Assembly: GCA_003990745.1 (NCBI GenBank)
Contig: RBNI01004017.1
Coordinates: forward strand, 1 to 14,784
Reading direction: 5' to 3'
Source: Jimgerdemannia flammicorona
Lineage: Eukaryota > Mucoromycota > Endogonomycetes > Endogonales > Endogonaceae
Length of the DNA: 14,784 bases
Position 1 is the stretch's first letter. Every line of letters starts with the position of its first letter. Of this stretch, positions 8,256 through 14,784 are shown in pieces. A program made the position numbers and the translations under genes. The notes under the pieces are model-generated. The model did no database searches. It worked only from the letters and a program-made list of their open reading frames with translations, and had not been told where the DNA came from.

Positions 8256-9506
8256 TCAAAAGGCTCCACCGAAGCAGCACCTGTCCCAGCCCTGATGACT
8301 GCCCACAGTCTGGTACCCTACTGGTTCACCATTATCACCCTTCCTCCTATCTGTGACAGCCATCTCCCCTCCCATTCTGACAATACCTGAAAAGCAGTCA
8401 CCTATGCCAGAACTGTGCTTGCCAGGAAGCTTGCCAAAGCCAGAGGGCCCCACTACAGGTACTGAGGACCTGCAGGTAACCTACACTGAGCACTTGACAC
8501 TCAAGGTCAGCTGACTCCCTATATAGTCCGAGATATACTGAGACAACTCCTTATTGGTGACAGCAAAAGGAAGAAAGTGCCGCACCAAAATGGGTACACT
8601 TCAGATACAGCTGAAGGCATCAGAATCTGTGAAAAAGTGGAGGAAGCACTGATCCAACACCAATAAAGGGGCAACTCATCACCATTGTCCTCCTCCACCA
8701 TGCCCCTGCAGGTACAGCAAACCAACCCGAGGTAGAGGGGGTAATAATAGGGGAAAGGAGACTTGGAAGGTCACCTACCAAACCTTGTGACTGGTAAGGT
8801 AGCAGAGGAAGAAGCTATATGGATCTCACCTCAGACACCTTACCATTCCAATTTGGACACCCTTGACCATCATCCCTTTCTCCAGTGCCTTCACCATTAT
8901 ATCCTCCTCAACAAATCCAATCTCCACAGCCTCCGCCAAAGAGATGAACTTCAGAGATTCTACCCCAGCTACTTTCTCCCTCACTAGCCTCAGTACCTCT
9001 CTTACTGATATCGCCAATCTCAGGAAGTTCACTGAGATTGCCCATGTCAGTACCGATTTGTTGAAGAAAGGCCTCACCACCAACTCACCTGTCCCAGTTG
9101 CCAGAGTCACCTTTCTCTTAATTCCTGAAACACCTATAGTTGTCCCACCAGGCATAGCTGCGCCACCAGCAGTCCTCTCCCCAGCTACCACAGAAGAACC
9201 AGTCCCCAGCATCACACCACCAGACCCCTGTCCCCTGCCAGTCACCTGACCTGTCACCTGACTCATCACCTGACCACTCTCCCTGTCAACACTATACCCC
9301 CCCTGTCCTGCCCCCATGGGCCTAGCTGCAGCCCTCCTATTTCCAACTATCATATGCCAGACCTCAATCTCACCAGTCCTCTCCTGTCTACCAGCCCCTC
9401 CTGCAGCCACACCAGCCCCTGCAGCAGCTGCAAAGCTCTTGGGAATACTCAGACAAGGCCTCCTCCTCTCCAGATACTCAGAGCTAGAGGAATCTTAACT
9501 AGCCAT
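8256..9506 (-). pseudogene. Probable LINE ORF1 (gag-like, RNA-binding role expected), decayed
   Basis: The likely start is ATG 9506-9504 (MAS, then TAA 9497-9495 where CAA is likely). The frame then continues through SSSSEYLERRR, an Ala/Gly-rich low-complexity stretch, and a well-formed segment with FFNKSVLTWAISVNFLRLA, REVLRLVREK and LKFISLAEAVEIGFVEED before TGA at 8828-8826. The same frame resumes with FAVTNKELSQYISDYIGSQ near 8530 and a Gly-rich tail ending at TGA 8258-8256, about 416 codons in all. In LINEs, ORF1 binds element RNA and forms the RNP. I see no CCHC knuckle. Plus-strand frames here, such as 8863-9249, are antisense. Confidence 0.55.
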
Positions 9507-9681
9507 ATTACCAAAACTTGACGGTTTTCCTTGAAACTTGTTGTGCCTTATAGGTATACTCCCACTGCACAATGTACACTAGTATGTTTGAAAATAAAAA
9601 CTTGAAAACATGTTGTCTTTCACTGAAAGATGCCTGTGTGGCTTAGCTCTCTTCAAGTGGTTCGAGCAAAAGAAGTTCCTG
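9507..9681 (-). other. Probable LINE 5' leader up to the gypsy 2 junction
   Basis: No reading frame of note. On the plus strand it has an A-rich tract (9590-9610). The boundary with gypsy 2 is set where similarity to 5650-5680 of copy 1 begins (TTTCCTGAG/ATACAG). Confidence 0.4.
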
Positions 9682-9939
9682 TTTCCTGAGTATACAGTTT
9701 CACCACCACCCCCAATTAGGATCAATGATCATAAGGAATTCGAAATTGAGGAAGTACTTGACCACAAGGTCCATAAATACCCCAAAACAGTCAAGCGGTC
9801 TTTCCTGATCAAGTGGAAGGGGTACTCCACCCATGATGTCATCTGGGAAAAAGAAGAAACTCTGAAGAATATATATGAAGCCCTCTAGAACTATATGGAA
9901 ACACTCACTCCCCAGCAAAGGAAGGAACTACAGCTCTAA
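9682..9939 (+). pseudogene. pol: gypsy pol C-terminus with chromodomain, copy 2
   Basis: The frame reads [40 protein letters not shown], then one TAG (CAG-to-TAG, about 9886) and ELQL before TAA 9937-9939. The aromatic residues of KWKGY and IWE are kept, so the chromodomain itself is almost intact. Confidence 0.85.
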
Positions 9940-10589
9940 GAATTGGAGCACATAGTGAGCAGAAGAATACTACATATTTTATCCCAAAACATATTATACC
10001 AAATATTACAGCAAAAAAAAGGAACACTATGGATAACCAACAAGAAGATGCCTGAGCAAAGGATAATCTAGTATAGTACAGCAAAATGCATTTGAACAAC
10101 TCTATTTCATACCATCTGTGTCATCTCTGCTGGATGATGATGGATGCTTCATGTGGAACTTAGAAAAGCCAATAATGTCGAAACCAGTCTAAGTCCATCC
10201 ACATGACAGATATTGTTACTAGAAATTGCCTCAGATTATAAGAAATTCTATTTCCAAGAGGTTCAAACCCCCAGCTGCAACAATGAGAGCCCTCACCCTA
10301 GACAAGGATGGCCAGTCCTCACAAATGTACCAATCAGATAAAAAAAAAAGAGAACTAAGACCTGTTAACCCTGTTTAACTTAGACTATAAGTGATGATAC
10401 ATATCTTCAAAATTAGGATTTTCTCATGTGACTAGCACATGCACACTTACAGCAACAGGTCACACATTCTCTTGGAAAGCATGACTGAAAGAAGGTCACA
10501 CCAGATAGGTGAATAAGTATAAATACCCAAGGCAAGAATACCCTGCAACTCTCATCTCCCTCTCCTCACAAAGAAAAGACAAGATAAGA
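9940..10589 (+). other. Non-coding spacer, copy 2
   Basis: Counterpart of 5907-6552. The conserved block begins at 10174, the TATA box TATAAATA is at 10518-10525, and the upstream inverted pair has lost one base (TGACT/GGTCA). No gene is seen. Confidence 0.6.
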
Positions 10590-11417
10590 ATGCCTACTAT
10601 CTACTGCCAAACTGCCCACTATAGCCAGCCCCTCCCAAGCCAGATTGACTATCTCTTTGGGTACATCCAGATTGCTATCCAAGGAAGGAACCACTGATCT
10701 GAGGCCCTTAACCTCTCCAGCCCAGATCTAGGACATTATGTCCTTGACCACTGAGAACTTATCGAAAGGGCCTACCTTGCTACCAGCCACCTAGAAATCT
10801 GGCATGAATATGAAATTGGCCACCAGCTTCTGCAACATACAAATGGCCTACCCACTGACCAGGTCTCTGACTGGACCCACCTGGACAGATATGAGCAAAG
10901 ACTTGCCAAAAAGGTCCATCAAATCATGCACTATATACCCTTTGCAATCTCCAATCTCAACTACATATAACTGAAGGACTTCCAGAACCTCTCCTTCTCC
11001 AAGCTTAATGCCCTAGAAACCAAGGTTACCCAAGAAGCCAACTCCTGGATTGTCCTCAAGTCTACTGACATTGAGCTTCACTAGAGCTCCCTCCTGAATG
11101 ATAACCCAGACCAATGGCTCCAAGACCTCTCTGACCTCTTTGAAGGACCATCTATCTGAATGGATATCCCCAGGCATGAGAATCAAGAACCCTACTTAGA
11201 TGGTCCCAACTATATCAGATAGAGAACCCCTATACCAGTGCCTATCCCAATGTAAGAATCTTTTGCAGACCTTATTAACTTCTCTACCCTGGACAGTGAG
11301 CCATCAGCAACCACCCTCCTTGTCACTGAAGAAGATGATAACAACCCTGAGGAAGATTCTCCACCTTTCTCTCCCCTAGTTCTTAATTTCCGAATCAACA
11401 AGAACATTGATTTCTAA
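10590..11417 (+). pseudogene. ORF3 of copy 2
   Basis: ATG 10590 to TAA 11415-11417 is 276 codons in one frame, three bases shorter than copy 1. Stops are numerous: after GRNH (tga), after VLDH (tga), NLNYI-stop (taa where copy 1 has CAA), ELH-stop (tag where copy 1 has TGG), SI-stop (tga where copy 1 has CGA), IR-stop (tag where copy 1 has TGG) and the shared TAA after PIPM. It keeps CAA where copies 1 and 3 have TAA after QWL. The acidic tail DSEPSATT...EEDDNNPEEDSPP is conserved. Function unknown. Confidence 0.7.
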
Positions 11418-11428
11418 GGAGGAAAGGA
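11418..11428 (+). promoter_or_regulatory. Polypurine tract, copy 2
   Basis: GGAGGAAAGGA lies immediately before the LTR2 TG and is entirely purine. Confidence 0.75.
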
Positions 11429-11836
11429 TGTAATAGAACAAATGAGTGATCATGTGACCCAGCAAGCAATGACATCATCATACGAGAAAAGCACGACATA
11501 TGATATTATGAATGACAAATGATGAATGATGTAAAAATGGCACAAAAAATAATATCCAGCTTATCTCCAATAATTGGTACCACAGCAATAGTTGCCACAG
11601 CAGCTGATCATTGCCTAGTAATTGAGATCCTGATTACAAAGTTGTTTTTGCCAAAAACTACCTAACAAAGGTTGCAATCACAAACCTCATTATAGTTACC
11701 AAATTAGTCACTCTTATTAGTCAGAAATCACAGACCAACTTGTATAAATACCTTCCAGTTTCCATCCAAAATAAAACAGTTTTAGTTCAGTCCTTAATAT
11801 AAGAATCAAGTCCCCCCCCCCACACATACACATTCC
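11429..11836 (+). repeat. LTR2, first 408 bp only
   Basis: It starts TGTAATAGAAC like LTR1 and follows it, with small gaps, to the CACACATACACATTCC tract, which matches LTR1 up to 7836. The remaining ~390 bp are absent because LTR3 begins at 11837. TATA box at 11743-11750 and AATAAA at 11770-11775. Confidence 0.9.
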
Positions 11837-12667
11837 TGTAATAACTCTCACTTCTACTCCTCTCTTATCCTTTGGATAATTAGGGAAGTGGACTATTACT
11901 TAGGGACTTAGTACACAATATATACCAAGAAGCCTTCAGTTTGAGGAAGCACTTGCTTAAAGTAGTTGTAGTAGCAGTGCCTTCTGTTCCAAAGGTCTTT
12001 CTCTGGTTTGCCTTCTGTTTCAAAGGTCTTTCTCTTGTGCCCTATTTTGAGGGTCTTGTTCTTTGCTATACACAGACTGAATTTGCCTTGGAATTCAGAT
12101 TCAATGGATTTACTTAAGTTTTTGGGAATTTATATACCAGTCTTAGTTCTGGCAGAAGTTAGCTAGGCTTCTGGAGTTTAGTCAGAAACACTAGAGTTAC
12201 TTAGATGTCATTACTAAGACTCAGGGAAATGTGTGTATGTGGGGGGGGACTTGATTCTTATATCAAGAACTGAACTAAAACTGCTTTATTTCAGATAGAA
12301 ACTGAGAGGTATTTATACAAATTGGTCTGCGATTTCTGACTAAGTATGAGTGACTAATTTGGTAATTATAATGAGGTTTGTGATTGCGACCTTTGTCAGG
12401 TGGCTTTTGATAAAGAATAACTTTGAGATCAGGACCTCAATTACTAGGCAATGATCAGTAGCTGTGACAACTGTTGCTGCAGTGCCAATTATTGGGGATA
12501 AGCTAGATATTGTTTTCTGCATCCTTTTGCATCGTTCGTCATTTGTCATTCATAATATTGTATGCTGCAATTCGTTTGTATGATGACATCATCGCTGCTG
12601 GGTCACATGATCATTTGTGATCACTCGTTGCATCCCATCTGTTTGCTTGTTTGTTCATTCTATTACA
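11837..12667 (-). repeat. LTR3, 831 bp, complete, minus strand
   Basis: Termini on the plus strand are TGTAATAACTC at 11837 and CTATTACA ending at 12667, the reverse complement of the LTR1 ends. It has the TATA box (12317-12310), poly(A) signal (12290-12285), the three tandem units (11977-12067) and a G-run at 12241-12248 matching the C-run of LTR1. Confidence 0.92.
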
Positions 12668-12678
12668 TCCTTCTCACC
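12668..12678 (-). promoter_or_regulatory. Polypurine tract, copy 3
   Basis: On the minus strand GGTGAGAAGGA precedes the LTR3 start. Confidence 0.7.
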
Positions 12679-13499
12679 TTAGAAATCAACATCCTCGTTG
12701 ATTGAGAAATTGAGAACCAGGGGAGAGAAAGGTGAGGAATCCTGCTCAGGGTTGTTGGCATCTTCTTCAGTAGTAGGGGGGGTGGTGGTTGTTGATGGCT
12801 CACTGTCCAGGATGGAGAAGTCAATGAGGTCTGCAAATGGTTCTTACATTGGAATAGGTGCTGGTGTAGGGTTTCTCCATCTGATGCTATTGGGGCCATC
12901 CAAATAGGGTTCCTGGTCCACATGCCTGAGAATATCCATTTGGATGGGCAGTCCTTCAAAGAGGTCAGAGAGGCCTTAGAGCCATTGGTCAGAGATATCA
13001 TTCAGGAGGGGGCTCCAGTAGGGTTTGCAGTCAGTAGACTTGAGGGTGATCCAGAAGTTGGCTTCTTGGGCTACCTTGATCTCTAGTTCATCAACCTCAA
13101 AGAAGGAAAGGTTCTGGAAGTCCTTCAGTTAGACATAGTTGAGGTTGGGGATTGCAAAGAGTGTATGGCACATGATTCGATGAACCTTCTTAGCAAGTCT
13201 TTGCTCGCTTCCATCTAGGTGGGTCCAATCAGAGACTTGGTCCATGGACAGGTCCTTTGACATTGATGGCCAATCTCATATTCATACCAGATCTTTAGGC
13301 AGCTGGTGGCAAGATAGGCTCTTTCAATGACTTCTTGGTAGTTGAGGACATAGTGTCCTAGGTCCTGGCTGGAGAGGTTAAGGACCTCTGAGCAGCGGTT
13401 CCTTCCTTGGATAGCAACATGGATGTATCCAAAAAGGCAGTCAACCTGGCTTGGGAGGGACTGGCTATGGCAGTCAGTTTGGTGGCAGGTGGTGGGCAT
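12679..13499 (-). pseudogene. ORF3 of copy 3, frameshifted
   Basis: ATG 13499-13497 and the N-terminal blocks (QSLPSQVDCLFGYIHVAIQG, VIERAYLATSCLKIW) match copies 1 and 2. A deletion of several bases near 13255-13270 shifts the frame. The tail resumes in another frame and ends with TAA 12681-12679 after VLNFSINEDVDF. The TAA after PIPM and the TAA after QWL shared with copy 1 are both present. Function unknown. Confidence 0.7.
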
Positions 13500-14142
13500 T
13501 CTTGTCTTGTTTTTTCTTTGTGAGGAGAGGGGGATGAGAGTTGCAGGGTATTCTTGCCTAGAGTATTTATACTTATTCATCCATCTGATGTGATCTTCCT
13601 TTGGTCATGCTTTCTGGCAAAATACATGATCTGTTGCTGTAAGTGGGACATGTGCTGGTCACATGAGAAAATTCTGATGTCAAAGATCTCGTCACTCATA
13701 GTTGTGGTTACACAGGGTTAACAGGCCTTGGTCCACTTTTTTTCTATCTGGTTGGTGCATTTGTGAGGACTGGCCATCCTTGTCTAGGGTGAGGGCTCCC
13801 ATTGTCATGGCTGGGGTTTTGAACCTCTCAGAAATAGACTTTCTTATAATCCGAGGCAATTCCTAGTAATAATATCTATCACATAGATAGACTTAGACTG
13901 GTTTCGACATTGTCAGCTTTTCTAAGTTCTACATGAAGCATCCATCATCATCCAGTGGAGATGACACAGTTGGCGTGAAATGGAGTTGTTCAAATGTATT
14001 TTGCTGTACTGTACTAGATTGTTCTTTTGCTCAGATATCTTCATGTTGGTTATCCATAGTATTCCTTTTTCTGCAATGTTCAGTATTATATGTTTCTGGA
14101 TAAAATATGTAGTATCCCTCTGCTTACTATGTACTCCAAATT
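13500..14142 (-). other. Non-coding spacer and ORF3 promoter, copy 3
   Basis: Counterpart of 5907-6552. TATA box at 13571-13564 and conserved CpG-containing block at 13911-13890. No gene is seen. Confidence 0.6.
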
Positions 14143-14687
14143 CTAGAGCTGTAGTTCCTTTCTTTGCTGGGGAGTGAGTGTTTCCATGTAGTCCTGGAGG
14201 GCTTTGCATGCATTCTTCAGAGCTTTTTCTTTTTCCCAGGTGGTGTCATGGGTGGGGTAACCCTTCCACTTAATCAGAAAAAACTGCTTGACTGTTTTGG
14301 GATATCTGCAGACCTTGTGGTCAAGTACTTCCTCAATTTCGAATTCCTCATGATCATTGATCCTAATTGGGGGTGGTGGTGGAACTGATGCTTGGGGAAT
14401 GGGTTCTCATAGTAGTCCACCAATTGGCTGATATGGAATACTGGGTGTACTTGGATATTGTGGGGAAGTTGCAACTTGTAGTTAACTTTGCTGATTTTTT
14501 TCATGATCTTATATGGTCCAATTCTTCAAGTATAGAGTTTCTTAGCTGGTTGTTGTGCCAGAGTGTCTAGGTGGAGATGGTCTGTTCTAAGCATGACTAT
14601 GTCACCAATATTGTAGGAGGCTTCTCTTCACTTCAAGTTCATGTACTTGGTCTGATAATCTTGTGCTTCTATGAGGGCATCTCTTGT
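14143..14687 (-). pseudogene. pol: gypsy pol C-terminus (integrase tail and chromodomain), copy 3
   Basis: From 14687 down: RDALIEAQDYQTKYMNLK, then the GPY-type module (a stop replaces the codon before IGPYKI) and [22 protein letters not shown] one-base loss near 14383 shifts the frame before the chromodomain, which is open from 14364 to the TAG at 14145-14143 and reads [21 protein letters not shown]. This is the cleanest chromodomain in the window. Confidence 0.85.
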
Positions 14688-14784
14688 GGGGCCAACGCCA
14701 TGGTTTGGTGGTGAGGATCTGTGAGCAGAGTGGCGGGAGGGTGAGGATAGTGTTAGACAAGGTGGTCTTTCATCGGGAAGGGGT
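14688..14784. other. Unassigned sequence right of gypsy copy 3
   Basis: It does not match the corresponding part of copy 1 pol. It is G-rich on the plus strand with at least three CpG in 97 bases. It could be another inserted element or host DNA; it is too short to tell. Confidence 0.5.

Larger units (their letters stand above)
8227..9681 (-). mobile_element. LINE 5' portion (leader and ORF1)
   Basis: The plus strand is C-rich, like the LINE at 1-3230, and the minus strand holds one long decayed frame without endonuclease or RT motifs. It is bounded by the end of LTR1 at 8226 and by gypsy 2 at about 9682. Strand, composition and complementary content suggest it is the front half of the LINE at 1-3230, split by gypsy 1. 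Assignment as LINE ORF1 is inference from position and character. Confidence 0.6.
9682..11836 (+). mobile_element. Ty3/gypsy copy 2, 3' portion, ends inside its LTR
   Basis: It is collinear with copy 1 from just before the chromodomain: pol tail, spacer, ORF3, polypurine tract and the first 408 bp of the LTR. The left side is cut at the LINE leader, and the right side is cut at 11836 by the LTR of copy 3. CpG sites kept in LTR1 are lost here, so this is the most decayed copy. Confidence 0.9.
11837..14687 (-). mobile_element. Ty3/gypsy copy 3, minus strand, 3' portion with complete LTR
   Basis: Read on the minus strand: integrase C-terminus, chromodomain, spacer, ORF3, polypurine tract, LTR. 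Its LTR end abuts LTR2 exactly at TGTAATAACTC, so copy 3 inserted into LTR2 in the opposite orientation. Similarity to copy 1 pol stops at about 14687 (at ACAAGAGATGCC), where unrelated sequence begins. Confidence 0.9.

Noticed and set aside
8863..9249. 128-codon plus-strand frame rich in Thr, Ser and Pro
   Set aside because: Antisense of the ORF1 frame, whose minus-strand reading extends further and has a more protein-like segment.
9630..9668. tRNA-like stretch (GCCTGTGTGGCTTAGCTC ... GTGGTTCGAGC) in the LINE leader
   Set aside because: It resembles an A box and a D-arm or B box, but the spacing is too short, there is no anticodon arm and no acceptor pairing. Probably chance.
1..14784. CRISPR array, operons, ribosomal or other structural RNA genes
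   Set aside because: No regular repeat-spacer pattern, no bacterial gene organisation and no recognisable rRNA or tRNA. All larger structure is explained by eukaryotic retrotransposons.

Overview
The window holds no host gene that I can recognise. It is a nest of decayed retrotransposons from a repeat-rich eukaryote, most likely a filamentous fungus: it pairs a chromodomain-bearing Ty3/gypsy element (chromovirus) with a Tad-like LINE (endonuclease, reverse transcriptase and a C-terminal CCHC cluster). The taxon is an inference, because plants and algae carry related families. CpG is strongly depleted (about nine CG in the first 1.1 kb by hand count). Most in-frame stops are what C-to-T change, on one strand or the other, makes of Arg, Gln and Trp codons. 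This points to cytosine methylation followed by deamination, or a RIP-like process.

Layout, left to right. 1-~3230 (-): 3' part of a LINE, with the endonuclease C-terminus, reverse transcriptase and C-terminal CCHC region of ORF2 in one frame broken by stops. ~3230-8226 (+): 3' part of gypsy copy 1, with pol from mid-RT through RNase H, integrase and chromodomain, a ~650-nt non-coding spacer, an extra gene called ORF3 here, a polypurine tract and an 832-bp LTR. 8227-~9681 (-): a LINE 5' part with ORF1 and leader, probably the other half of the same LINE. ~9682-11836 (+): 3' part of gypsy copy 2, ending inside its LTR. 11837-14687 (-): gypsy copy 3, its complete 831-bp LTR abutting the broken LTR of copy 2. 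14688-14784: unassigned.

The simplest history is layered. Gypsy 2 is oldest. A LINE inserted into its pol gene, gypsy 1 then inserted into the LINE, and gypsy 3 inserted separately into the LTR of gypsy 2. CpG decay in the three LTRs supports that order: LTR1 is best preserved, LTR3 intermediate, LTR2 worst. A deletion near 3230 would explain the missing 5' half of gypsy 1 and the missing front of the LINE endonuclease.

The most interesting content is ORF3. It is a roughly 276-codon reading frame between pol and the 3' LTR, present in all three copies, each with its own TATA box, and unlike gag, pol or env as far as I can see. Other points are a perfect 16-bp CRE-type palindrome in LTR1 that has decayed in opposite directions in the other LTRs, loss of the same catalytic aspartate in both reverse transcriptases by a CpG transition, and a ~2.1-kb-arm inverted repeat formed by gypsy 2 and 3 that could give hairpin RNA.
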